This document shows positions 24,286 through 36,100 of a stretch of 64,000 nucleotides of DNA, piece after piece. Source of the stretch: Phellopilus nigrolimitatus (lineage: Eukaryota; Basidiomycota; Agaricomycetes; Hymenochaetales; Hymenochaetaceae). A program made the position numbers and the translations under genes. Where the stretch lies: contig JAJOHG010000019.1 in NCBI GenBank assembly GCA_021029095.1, positions 496,001 to 560,000 of the forward strand. The letters are read 5' to 3'. The notes beneath the pieces were generated by a model, which worked only from the letters and a program-made list of their open reading frames with translations, made no database searches and was not told where the DNA came from. How positions within the stretch are numbered: position 1 is the first letter of the stretch; every line of letters begins with the position of its first letter.

Positions 24286-27200
24286 ATGGACCCATCTGTA
24301 TCTTCGTCGAATTCAAACGCGAACAATTTGCCCGCCGCGCTGCCGGTTTTGCCGCAGTACGGCTTCGGTGCGACCTACGCCTTCGATGTCCTCGTCGAGC
24401 ACCACCACTTTCTCTACCGCGTACACACCCCCAAGCACCCGAAGCACCCTTCCCGGCCTTCCTCGCCCTCGCCTGCGCCCTCTCCGCGACCCATATCACC
24501 CTTCCGTCCTCCGCTCGCACGCTCGCCCTCCTCCCTCTCCGCATCATTCTCCTCGATCGGCAGCGCCGCCACCTTCCCGACGCTCGCAGACGAAGAGGAT
24601 GACGGCGCTGCGCCGGGCGACCCATATTTCCTCTCGCGCCGCTTTAAGGACGACCTCGGCTCGCCCGACGCGCAGCAGCGTCGCCGCACGCTTAGCACGC
24701 TTAGCACTCTTAGCGCCGGCAGCACAACTTACATCGGCAGTGAAGATGGGTCTGACGATGAGCGCCCCGGCCTGACCCGCAGTACGAGCATGATGCTTCC
24801 CCCTTCGCGCGCCCGTACGCGTGCGAGCTCGCTAGCAGAGAGCAGCCGGCCGGGACACGCGCGCTCACAGTCCGCCGACGTGAGGCAGCCGCCACCGACA
24901 TCGATGGAGAACGCAAGCCTGACGTACGCGGAGCTCGTTTCGCACCTCGACTGGACGACGCGCTCGGGCTCGCCGTATGTGACGACCTCCTTCTCCTTCT
25001 TCTGGTGCCTCTGGGAGGCCGTGCGGCGTTACCGTCTCGGCGTCAAGCACGGCGTCGAGATAGCCGTCATCGACGCACGCAAAGTGCGCACACGCGCACG
25101 TACCGCGCTCGAGGTCCTCCGCGGCGTCGAGGGCGACAAGTGCGTTCAGTTCCTCCATTTAGATACTTTTCGTCGTGATGCTTATCAGTACTTTTTCGCA
25201 GGCAGGACAAGGCTTATTGGAAGTGGTACCGTTTCGCACTAGATTCGCAGGATGTGCTCGTCTTCGGTGCGATCCCGGGCGATGCGATCTACGCCTCCAT
25301 TCCGCTCACGCAGATCCTACCGCACCTCCCTGCATACTTCTTCAAGGAGGACGTTTCTGTCCCTGCCCCGCTCGCCGACCCCGACCCCGAGCCTGAGGTT
25401 GATCCCCGATCACCTGTCACGCAGCAGCAGCAGCCGGCCCCGTTCTTCCCCTCCACGCCCAGCCGGCGCGGTTCGTACATGAGCAGGCCGCCCACCCCCG
25501 CCACGCCTGCGCGCATCCCGCAGCTCCTTGACGCGCTTGCGTGGGATATCGGCACCACGCTCAAGAAGCCGCCGCGCAAGTCCAAGGCCGCGTCCACCCC
25601 AGGCCGTCCCGCACCCCGCTACACGTCGCACCGCGATTTCTGTAGTGTGCTCGCGGGAGCGTTCCTCTCCCCTGCTCCGGCGCGCACGGACGCTGAGAGG
25701 ATGGAGGACTCCACAGCGGGCGCTGTGCGCCTGGCGTTGCTCCTCATCGGTCCATGGTTTCGCGCGCGCTGCGCAGAGGGTGCACCAACATATTCCTTCC
25801 GCCACGATGAGGACGAGAGCGAGGACGAGGATGGGAGTGACGAGGGAGGAAAGGTGTGCCTCGGGCTCGCGGGGGACGGCTGCGCCCTCGAGCACTCACA
25901 CCTCTCATCTGCCCCTTCCTTCAATGACTCTGACAGCGACGACAGCGGCGAGGCGGACGACGCGCGCCACGACGCCGCGGCCGTCCTCACGGAGCTTGCC
26001 CTGTCGCTCGCGCGCTGGCCTGCGGCGTGGTGGACGACCGAGCATGCCGTACAGGTTGGAAGGGGCGTGCGTGCTGCGGTGCGAGCACAAGTCAGGGAAG
26101 CAAGGGAGGGCGCGAGAGACGCGGTGCAGGGATGGGAGCGGAGCCGCGTACCGAGTTTGGCGGGAAGTGTACGGAGTCTGACAGGAAGTGTGCGGAGCGT
26201 GAGGAGTCTGGAGGAGGACGGAAGGCGCGGGCGCGGTCGGGAGGAATCACCAAGCCCGAGCCCGCCAGCACGGTGGCCGCAGCGCGGATCGTCCGCGGGC
26301 ACGTCGCACAGGCCACGCGCGCGCTCGCCGCTTGGGCTCGGGTCAGCTTTGGGGCCCGCTATCGTGCTGAAATCGAGATCAGAGCACCTCGAGGACGGTG
26401 CGCGCCGCGCGTCGACACCGCCGCCTTCGGGCCCTGCTATGCGCCTCACGCAGTCCGCGCTCGGCTCCGCGTCGTCGCCGTTCCCGTCTCCATCTCCCAG
26501 TTCGAGTATGAACATGGACGTAAACACGAATGCGAATGCGGGCGCGCTGACGACACCCCCGCCGACGCCGCCTCACTCCACCGCGCGCCCATTGAGTCCA
26601 TCGTTTTCGGTGCGCCATCGGACACCGCCTCCCCCGCCTCCGCGCTCGCAGCGGCGCACGACTTCGCCCGGGACCTCGCCCCCGGCTTCGCTGTCCTCGT
26701 CGCTCAGTTCGCTCGAGCCGCGTCCCGCGCTCGCAGCCGCGGACGAGGAAGACGTGTTCCTCGACTGGGCATACCACGGCCGCGGGGCCGCCGCGATGGC
26801 TGCGCTGAGCCGCGAGAGGTCGGGCAGCACAGAAAGCCTGCGCAACGCGGTGCCGGAGCCCGAGCCGTCACCTTTGCGAAGTCGGGGGCAGGCGCAGGCG
26901 CATGGTGACGCACGCGAGGCGCTCCTCGCGGAGGTGGTGCAATCGATGCTGGGCGTAAGCATGGGCTCGCCAGCGGCGTCGCCCACTCCTGCTCCCAGGC
27001 CGGGCGAGAAGCTGGGCGAGCAGGACTTGAGAGTGGACACGGTGCAAGCCCACGCGCACGCGCGTCCGGCTGTGCACCACCGCCGGCATTCGAGCCATGG
27101 CAGCGGCGAGGCGGCGCTGAGCCCGGTGCGCGAGGACGAGGATGAGGACCAAGGCGAGGGCGAGACTGGGGCGGGCAGTTTAGGGGGCAGTCTGGAGAGC

Positions 27201-28043
27201 TCGGTCTCCGATACTAGGGATGGGCAGGATGTTGTGCACGCATCGCATATTGGAGACGACGCGAGCTTGTCACTGGAGCATCATGGAACGTCCTTGCCGT
27301 CTGCGACTTCGCAGACCGCCGACATAGAGACAGATGCGAACCTGCCGACACGCGCGCTAGAGAGGTCGGGTACGCTCGAATCCATAGCCGAGGAGGACGA
27401 TTGGTCGTTCGTCGACGTGCCTGCCGACGACGCGTCGGTTTTGAAATTGGCCTTTTCCGAGCCGGCCCCGCGCCCCGCGGATCTGGTCGACACCCCGGAA
27501 GGCAGTTCCGTGGGCGAGTCAGAGAGGGAAACGGGAAAGAGACTGCAGGCGGCCGACGTTCCCCTTCCCGCTTCACCTACGCTGGAACCAGCCCGGCTTT
27601 CTGACGACGCGGGTTCCGCTCTCCCAGACTCCGCCTCCAGGGAGGATAGGCTGCAGGCCGCCGACGTCCCGCTCCCTACTTCTCCCGCGCTGGATCCAAT
27701 TCGGATTTCTGATGACGCGTGGTATACGCTCCTCGACAGGAATCCCGCGGAAAGCCCCAGCGTCACGCGGTCGGCGTCCCCGCGACCGCGCAGAGGCTGC
27801 AACGCCTCTCCAGCGGGCGTGTTCGGCCTCCCGATCCTGGACAGCTTGCGCACGGGTGCGCCTGCGGCTGCGTCAGCGGCGCCATCGCCGATCTTCGAGG
27901 ACGTGGAGGATGGTGGCGACGCGGCGAGCACGTCGAGCTGGACGATGTCGTGCTTCGTGTGCGGCGTGATGGTGTCGCTCGTCATCGCTTCGGTGCAGCG
28001 GCGGGAGGCTGCCCTGATGCTGCATGGCAACCCGTTTTGCTGA
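24286..28043 (+). CDS. Large disordered protein with DUF7587-like N-terminus and C-terminal membrane anchor
   Basis: Two exons, 24286-25139 and 25202-28043 (intron GTGCGT..TCGCAG), encode about 1231 residues. The ordered part is N-terminal: FLYRVHTP near residue 45, then after a Ser/Pro-rich insert YAELVSHLDWTTRSGSPYVT, FFWCLWEAVRRYRLGVKHG and EIAVIDARKV, then AYWKWYRFALDSQDVLVFGA with IPGDAIYASI across the splice. The pattern (an RVxTP strand, an 'HLDW(T) ... SPYVTTS' core, a late VAVID strand) is reminiscent of the fungal DUF7587 fold; this assignment is tentative. About 800 residues of low-complexity Ser/Pro/Glu/Arg sequence follow. The C-terminus has one hydrophobic segment (CFVCGVMVSLVIASV) about 20 residues from the end, suggesting a tail-anchored protein. 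GC content and codon bias are extreme, which opens long shadow frames on both strands. Confidence 0.65.
27543..27758 (+). repeat. Tandem 108-bp coding repeat (two copies)
   Basis: Within the disordered protein, two adjacent 36-codon units begin with LQAADVPLP at 27543 and 27651. Both continue with SP-x-L-[ED]-P-x-R-[LI]-SDDA. The spacing is exactly 108 bp, and the copies differ by substitutions only over their first two thirds. Confidence 0.75.
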
Positions 28044-28577
28044 TGTGCGCCGTTACAATGGTATCGACGTTTTGATTTTCTTCTTTGAGTGCTTTGGGGG
28101 GATTTGGATGTTATGGTGTATTTGAAACCAGTGTTGTACGTTGGTGTTCGGAAGAAGAAATGTGCATTTTATGCATGTGTTGTATGTACTTGCTGGCATG
28201 TGAATGTATTAGATAGAAAAATTCTGCGTCTAGTGATATGTATTTTCTTTCTATGAACACTTCAGAACGGTGAAAGCGCGCGTCTAAGCGAGTGCACGTG
28301 ATCGGCCAGACGGATTAATTACACCGAGTCTGTGTCTTTTCACTTCGACATTTATACTTTGTCTCTTCTCGAGTTTGGCAGTCGACAACATGTACAAATT
28401 TCATATCAGTTTGGAACTACCTTGTCTATTTGAGAAGCTCGGACCAGGGTCTTAGGCGCTTTGGCTGCGTCCTCGTGTCGTAAGCATGTACCGGTGCTCG
28501 AGCGCTCACAACCAGGCCCTTGCGCATTTGAGGACTCCTGGACGTGCGCTATCTCATTTTCTCCTTGACTCATTCTA
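28044..28577. other. Intergenic region
   Basis: About 0.53 kb between two plus-strand genes. The first part is T/G-rich and probably 3' untranslated. No regulatory motif is called with confidence. Confidence 0.4.
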
Positions 28578-31043
28578 ATGGACGACTCGAGCATTCTACG
28601 CGAGCTGATCGCATCCGACTCATCCAGTAGCTCAGCTTCGTCGATGGCGACCGTGTCCGACCAGGCAGGTGCAGGTAGAACACTATACAAAGCCCTCCGT
28701 GTCGCTGGTCAAGCCGTAGAGCAGCAATTGAACCGGCTCGCCTCTCGTTGGAGACCCGACGCTCAAACCAACTCCGTAAACACCGTAACGATGTTTTCGC
28801 CGGCACATCCTCTCGGCGAATTGGACGAAGAAACTCATTCGAATAATGAGACGGCTTCAGATCTCCCTGGAGCTGGCCGGACTCTTGGACTCTTGTACAG
28901 CTCTGCTGGGCGACGGATAGAGCATCACTCGAACCGAGCTGCGAGCGCTTTGGGAAAAGGTCCAGACGCCGTCGTGAAGCGCATCTACGGGCGCATGCCG
29001 TCGGTGCCGCTTGAAGATCGACGAGTCTTCATTGTTAAACAGTCGCTGAGGAGCAAAGGTCAATTCGTTGGAGACTGCCAGAAGCTTCTGGCGTATACCA
29101 TGTGAGTATGGGAAGAACAACTGTCTTGATGTCAGTGCGTAACTGTGCATTTTCAGGTCAGACGTCCCGTCTACTCGCCACCGCGCTCTGGAACACATAG
29201 CCAGCTTAGTTGTCTCTGAGCCACTTTTGCGTTCTCTTTTCAATCAGCTACATGCCATTACAACGATTCGCGGCTACCGCCCGAGATCATATGTGTGCAG
29301 CTTGGACGACAGAGATGGACTTCTTTCCTGCTCTCGCATCGCTCTCATAAGTCTTTCCGAAGTCGAAGTGAACAAGGTCGCAAAGGAGCTCATGCTCCGT
29401 ATTCGGCCCACTAAAGAGAACATCAACAAGCTTTTGGACTATGCGCGGTGGGTAAACAAGCTCTCTTATGAGAATTAACCCAGGGCTCAACAATAATGCA
29501 CTAAGGCACCCTGAACTGTCATTTTTGGCATTGAGACACCTACAACAATCGCCCAGCTTCGTTGCTCTTACGGAGTCGACTTTCGTCCGGTTTGCTGGGA
29601 TCGTCGCATCCTGCTCAGACCTTCCAGAATGGAAAGTCGTGGACAACATCATCTGGACGTTGCTCGAGTTCTTTTTTCCTCCGCTAGATTCATCCTTTGA
29701 AGATGTCCGTCGCGCGCTAATTAAGACAATAATTTTGTATGTGTTCTGGGCTTAACTACGAAAATAACTTTGAAGGACAGACTAAATAGCATTATACAGG
29801 AAAGCAGAAAGGCTTCCGCGCTCTCTGCACGCGTTGAAGCGCTTGTCATCTTTTATAGATCGGCCCGATATCTGTGACAACAGTGAAATTGCCTTCAGAC
29901 CGTATAGCATCCTCTCCAGCATCATCTCCGACAGACCGGGACGCCTCGACCTGCGGAAGCTAGAACACCTAAAGGATATGTTCCCTACAGAGTGTCTGCA
30001 ACCGCTGTGGGATTCTTTATCCGGACCAGAGATGTTACTGGTAACGATGATGATCGAGAGAAACGCGCTGTTTCAGAAGTCGTCGTGGACGGGCGTCGAT
30101 CTCGTGTCAGACCTTTCGAAGCTGCAAGAGTGGTGCCAAGATTTATCGATTCGCATCATGAAGTGGGGATTCCATTCCTTTCCATAAGATGGATTTCCCT
30201 GCTCGAGTGTATCAAGACTAATGCTAGCTTGTCTCTTCTCCGTAGTCCGTCGAGCGCGCTCTCGACCCGCGCCATTCGCACCATCGAGTATGTCGTCCGA
30301 TTGGATCGCTATTGCTGCAAGGCAATGTTCAACGCTCTCTCCGAAACGTGGGCGTCGACTCAGAACCACGTCTTTGCCGACCTTGCAAAGCGCATCTGGG
30401 GCCTCAGTCTCGTCCATCCCTACCCCGTCCCGCACATCCCGAAGTGGAGTGGACCGTGCTACAAAGATCTGTTTATCTACAGGCACTGGGCACAGGAAGA
30501 GGGTGCTTATCATATCATTTCTGTGAGCTGCATAGATGTGTTTATGTGTCTGCTCGATAATTGTTTCTAACGAATGGTCTTTTGCAGAAGCGTCATGCGC
30601 GCCAGAGACCGGTGTGTCCACGCTGCGCATGTCGAGATGTCGACTCGGAATACGAGGTCCTCTCTCTCTGCAGTCGCGACATTCTCCTGCTCGACGTGCA
30701 CCCCGGCGCACCTTTCTCTACAACCGGTCATCTTCCTATCATAGCATTTTGGAATAACAGCGATGCGCGCCGAAGTCAGGAGCGGCGGAATGCGGAACCG
30801 GAGTATGTCGCGTTTGCGCAGATCGCCGGCCGGGAGATATATTACCGCGCAAGTGTCTGCGAACGCGCGGCGTCTATCCGCTACTGGGACGATGCAAACG
30901 AGCTAATCGAGACGGATCGCTTCTACGTTCCTGTTTTGCGATGGGATGTCTTGAACATGCCACGGCGGGAGAGTTCTGGGATAGCGGCGTCTGACTCGAC
31001 TGGTACATACTCCTGGGTCAAATGCAGGTCGAGTTCACGGTGA
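28578..31043 (+). CDS. Uncharacterised multi-exon helical protein
   Basis: Not recognised. The exons are 28578-29101, 29157-29448, about 29507-29735, about 29801-30129, about 30189-30522 and about 30588-31043. The product is about 700 residues and mostly helical, with Leu-rich stretches (ISLSEVEVNKVAKELMLRIR, LSFLALRHLQQSP) suggesting alpha-solenoid repeats. The N-terminus is Ser-rich and contains two similar segments, each with AGAGRTL or PGAGRTL followed by a [RG]R-x-E-x-x-x-NR pattern. The last exon has a CPRCACRD cluster. Two introns needed care: 29449-29506 ends at CACTAAG, and 30130-30188 is required to keep the frame, giving KLQEWISLLECIK across the junction with a weak GTGGTG donor. 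If that intron is wrong, the gene is frameshifted there. Confidence 0.55.
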
Positions 31044-31265
31044 TGCGAAATGATCAACTTGAAGATTTACACAGAGGAGGTTATATAACAAATCTTTCGC
31101 TGCCGTTTCAGTGCAACATACTCATACAGAACAGGTTCTTTGAACATCGACCATCTCTGAAAAGAATCCTACATAATGTCATTACATTGTAAATGGTGCG
31201 GTCCATAAATTCGGCGAAAGCTTACATTAGCAACCATTTCTTTGAATCGCAAGGAGGGATGTGCT
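31044..31265. other. Short convergent intergenic region
   Basis: 222 bp between the ends of two convergent genes; probably overlapping 3' untranslated regions. Confidence 0.4.
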
Positions 31266-32440
31266 TCAAGATTTTGTGACTTGTTGCACGGCGTTTCTAA
31301 GCGCTCGCTTCCTGCGTCGTGTCGTCCGCGTCTGAGCAGGGATATTGGAACCTCCTTCAAGTGTCATTGAAGTAGGGACGAAACCTGGGAGGATAGCGGG
31401 CGTTTTAGCTGCTAGTGACATGGTGCCTTTGGCATGCGGTCTGGCGATGGATTTGGTGGGTGCTTTGGCGGGGATTTTGCAAGGAGTCTTGGCAGACTTG
31501 GAGACTTCGGCGGAGACTCTGGTGGGGGCAGTAACCTTAGCGGAGACTTTGGCGGCGACTTTCCCAATAGCGGCGGCCTCAAAGGTGACACTGTCGGCGG
31601 CGTCAATCGTAGCCTTGGGTACCTTAGTCGAAGCATTGGCGACGGCCTTAGTGGCGACCTTTACAGGACGTGCTGACTCCTTTTTCGAAATATGTACCGG
31701 CGGTGGGGTGGGAGCGCACACAATAAATCCGAGCGCACGCCAACGTTCTGCTGAGGCGGGATAATGCACGGTATACTGCCACGCCCTGGCCCTCGACTTT
31801 AGAATGAAAGAGCTCCGCACGAACGGCTCTTCGCACGGCTTTAATCTGTGCTCGCACGCGAGAGGGAGGAGGAAGTCGATGTCCTCCATGTCTGCGTACT
31901 GCCTTATGCGCAGATACGGCTTGGAAGAGATTCTATGGCAGATCCACGACTGCAGCTTGAGTAGCAAGACAATAGATAACGGCATAACTGGAATGCCCTT
32001 GACATAGCTGATGCAGGATGCGTCGATGTTAGGGATATCCTGGATCCCGGATGCCAGGAGGTTAACTCTGCAGGACCAGGATGGCAGTCTGTACCACAGG
32101 GATTTGTAGGTCGCACTTGCGTTCTTCGGATCACGGAGGTAAAAATTGGCGTTTAGCGACACGAGCTGTCGTTTGAGCTCCTCAGAATGCGATGAGCGTC
32201 TCGTGCCAAAAATAACGATGTCTGCGTCCTGGAGGCAAACCGTCGAGTGAGCATAATGACAATTTAGAACCATTATCATCCATGTTCAATGTCTACTCAT
32301 ACCTCGGGTCTCCTTGAGGTCCCGAATAGATTGCAGGCGAGGTCACCTATAACGCAACTCCTATATCCCAATGTGCCTAGAGAACGTATTGCGTCATGGG
32401 CAGCCTTAAAGACCTCGTCGAAGCTAGGCTTGCGGTACAT
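31266..32440 (-). CDS. Nucleotidyltransferase-fold protein with Lys/Ala-rich tail
   Basis: Two exons, 32440-32303 and 32228-31266 (phase 0), encode 366 residues. The N-terminus (MYRKPSFDEVFKAAHDAIRS, then YRSCVIGDLACNLFGTSRRP|DADIVIFGT) has the nucleotidyltransferase signature: a G-x-L-A-x-x-L-x-G-T helix followed by an acidic [DE]-x-D-[IV] strand. DLACNLFG has Asp where relatives have the Gly of GGLACNLFG. The core continues with YKSLWYRLPSWSCRVNLLAS and a helical segment ending in DMEDIDFLLPLA. Similar proteins are common in mushrooms, often as large families; their substrate is unknown. The last 130 residues are a low-complexity tail built of short Lys-Val-Ala-Thr/Ser words, ending in a basic RTTRRRKRALRNAV that could be a nuclear signal. 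Confidence 0.7.
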
Positions 32441-33128
32441 ATCTCTGCGTCAAAGCCGAATAATAGAGTGCGCGTCTGTTTTGCGAGCGAGAAAAGTGAG
32501 AAGTGAGGAACGTTTGCGAGAAAGGAGAACATATTAAATGCTCTCAGTGTACGAGAACTGATTGTACAAAAGGCTGTGATAGCGCTATGTGCGTATGAGG
32601 ATTCGAAGCTAGCAGTATTTGATTTTGCAAGAGCGAACCCCGTCAAATTTCACAAAGATAAAGACCAGAGAGTACAAATAGAGCCTGAGATTAGCAAGCA
32701 GCATCGCATGCTTTTTTTATAAGAGAGAAGTTAAAGACGTAGTTGGGCCACGAGAATGAAGAATTTGTGGATGATGGGACGACCAAAGATTCGGCAAACG
32801 TTGTGCGATGCCGACCTCGGACCGATTACGTTACAGGTGACTTCCGAGTTTCAACGCAAACCATCCACTCGTTTACAAAAAGAATGCTGATTTCATCAGC
32901 TTTTTGAGATGCTTTGCACTTCCATCAGTATTAACGCATTTTTGTGACGACGACGACGAGTCCATTGACTATCTCGCATGCCGCGCCGAAGCTATTCTCA
33001 TCTGGTTCAACTATTGCTTATCTCGCCGTGGGATAGTTGTGTCGACTATAAATTCTTGGAAGCTCTTCTATCTCCTAATACCAGTGAAGCCCAAGTATTG
33101 CGTTCTTCAGCTTTTGATAGTGTTCACA
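32441..33128. other. Divergent intergenic region
   Basis: About 0.69 kb between the nucleotidyltransferase-fold gene and the hydantoinase gene; a likely bidirectional promoter. Only short open frames; no clear motif. Confidence 0.4.
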
Positions 33129-36100
33129 ATGGCCACAAAGTACAGGATTGGTGTCGACGTCGGAGGCGAGTGACCTCCGTAATCCGCATTAGAGATGACA
33201 TGCCTGACAGACGCACTTCGAACTAGGGACAAATACGGACGCGGTAATTCTCAGATGTTCCTCCGAGTCAACTACCGATGCAATAGTCGCCTGGAACAAG
33301 TCTCCTACTTCACCTGACGTTACCGACGGCATCGCCTCTGCCCTGAAAGCTGTCCTACAGCAGTCTCAGATTGAGAAAGACGATATCGTATACATTTCTA
33401 TCGGCACCACCCGTACGTCCTGACCTCTTCCAATTGTATCCACCCAAAAAAATTCAATATTTGAACTCGGACTTCATAGACTTCCTTAATGCCGTAATCG
33501 AAGCAGATCCCCGTCGCTTGCTGAAGGTCGCCGTGCTTAGGCTCTCTGGCCCTTATACCGCAAGGTGTCCCCCTTTTTCCGACTTCCCGCCGCGTCTGCG
33601 TGCAATCATCGAAGGGCACGTGGCAATCGTAGATGGAGGATTGGAAAGTAAACAAGCTTTATTCCTCATTCAACTGTTATACTCATCTATTGTCTCCAAG
33701 TCGATGGTAAAGAGATTGTGCCCATAAACGATGAGGAGCTTAAAGAGCAATGCGAGATCATACGCTCGAAAGGAATAAAGAACATTGTGCTTGTAGGCGT
33801 TTTCTCGCCGCTCGCATCTGCGGGAACGCAGGAGGAGCATGCGAAGAAGATCATAGAAGAGACTCTAGACGACAAGAGTGTTAGTGTGGTATGCTCCAAA
33901 GACGGTAAGGACCTACTGTCATTATTATCAGACACTGTCCGGGAATAGCTTACCGACTCTTCAAAGTGGGCCACATTGGACTCCTGGAAAGAGAGAACGC
34001 CAGCATCCTCAATGCCTCAATCTTATCTTTCGCAAGGCGTACAGTCGCGGCATATTACGAAGTTCTGAAGCGGTTCAATCTGAGCTGCCCTCTGTACCTC
34101 ACACAGGTGATATCACACTACCTTCGAAATATGTTATATTGTTTTACCTACTTAACTCTCTAATAGCTCGACGGAACTCTGCTGCCTGCATCTATCGCGG
34201 CCACCATCCCCATTCGCACTTTCTCTAATGGGCCGACCAATTCAATGCGCGGAGCAGCGTTCCTCGCTGGATTTGATAAGAAGAATGAAAATGGGACCAG
34301 AAAGTCTACAATCGTCATTGATGTGGGAGGTACGACCACCGATGTAGGCGTCTTACTTCCATCTGGCTTTCCGAGGAAGGCCGCTGCATTTACTCAAGGT
34401 CTGACAATCATGTCTTTTTGCGAAATGATGTTTCTCATCGACCCATACAGTCGGCGGTGTGAGAACGAGGTAATTAATCGCGCTTTAAGTTTCAGTCATC
34501 GACACAGACTGACCCCTGGTTCTAAGCTTCTCTATGCCCGACATACACAACATCGGTCTGGGAGGCGGCTCTCGAGTACGCTTCTCACCTACTGGCTCAG
34601 TTTCAATTGGCCCAGATTCCGTTGGCCATGCAATCCTATCTTCCGCGCTGGTTTTCGGCGGGTCAACTCTTACTGCCACAGACCTCGCAATCGCTGCTGG
34701 GCTCCCCTCTGCATCCGTGACCAGCGTGTCCATTGGGGATAGTGCACGCCTCGAAGGGGCATTCACTGAATATCAGACTACTGCGGGCGTCGCTCGTTTA
34801 ACGGCACTCCTTGAGTCCGCAATCGACAGAATGAAAACAGAGCCGGGGCCCGTTCCCATTCTGCTCGTCGGTGGTGGGGCCATAATCGTTCCTTCTGAGC
34901 TCGCCGGAGTCAGCGAGATCGTCCGACCGCCGTTTTTTGACGTCGCGAACGCGGTCGGCGCTGCGATCGCACGGGTTTCTGGCGTTGTGGACCGCGTGGA
35001 GATTCCTGGTGGCAAGAATGGGACTATAGACGAGATCGTGGAGAGGTGCAAGGATGAGGCAGTGAGCAGGGCGATGGCAGCTGGGGCTGAAGAGGCTAGC
35101 GTGGAAGTTGCAGAGGTAACAGTCATCCAGCTCCCGGTACGTCCATTCATTTGAACTCTGAATCTCGTCTTCTTATCTTATTTCTAGTATGTGGCCAACC
35201 ATGCCTCCCGTGTTATAGTTCGTGCCGTTGGAGACTTGGATCTCGTTTCTGTCCAACAGATGAAGAATGAAAATGATATTGTAGAGAGCCGCGCAGATGA
35301 TACTGCAGATGAAAGCCAGGAGTTGCTTTCCTCTAATGTCCAATTCAGCGAGCCTGAGGCAGTCGATCCCTCTACGTATCGTCCAAACGTCTCATCTGAC
35401 GGCATCTGGTCATTATCTGAAATAGACATGGGCACGCTGCACTTCTTTTTACTTCAATCTCTCTCTAACTGAGTTCTCATGTTGATAGAATGGCTCGCGG
35501 AGGGCTGTGCGGTCCTTGGATGTGGAGGCGGGGGTGCGACATACGCCGCCTTCCTCATGGCACGCCAAGCGCTGCGCAGTGGGCGCACGATCCGCGTCGT
35601 CAGCATCGACTCCCTCCTCGAGTGCAAAGACGCTCACCCTGACTCGTGGGTGATGCCATGTGGATTCATGGGTAGCCCGAGCGTCTCAAGCGAGCGTATC
35701 CCTTCCGGTCAGGAGATCCCGACCGCGTGCATACAGAGTATGAGATTTTTGGGTATAAAAAAAGATCAAGTTGCGGCGGTCATCTCGTGCGTGTGTTCTT
35801 CGCCTAATTATCGAATCTGACGGTGAGGATCAACCGGACTCAATTACTATCATTCAGAGACGAGATCGGAGGAAAGAACGGCCTGGAACCAATGCTATTG
35901 GCCGCGCGAGAGGAGTTCGACCTCCCTGTTGTCGACGGTAGCTTTCTCCACGTCAAGAAATGATATGCATTTGACCACATCGTAATATGACATCCTTTCT
36001 GCAGGCGATCTTATGGGTCGAGCGTACCCGAGACTGGAACAAATACTGCCGTGTATTTTCAAGGAAAACGGGTGAGGGTTATCCTGTTCTTGTAGCCCAC

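Noticed and set aside
23876..24775. 299-codon plus-strand open frame
   Set aside because: It overlaps the start of the large disordered-protein gene in another frame and is a by-product of its GC bias; the CT-rich promoter and clean N-terminus favour the frame at 24286.
25619..26527. 302-codon minus-strand open frame
   Set aside because: It is antisense to the long second exon of the disordered protein and has only Ser/Arg/Pro low complexity, as expected for a GC-rich shadow.
26027..26908. 293-codon plus-strand open frame
   Set aside because: Alternative frame of the same exon; the true frame continues without a break for more than 900 codons.
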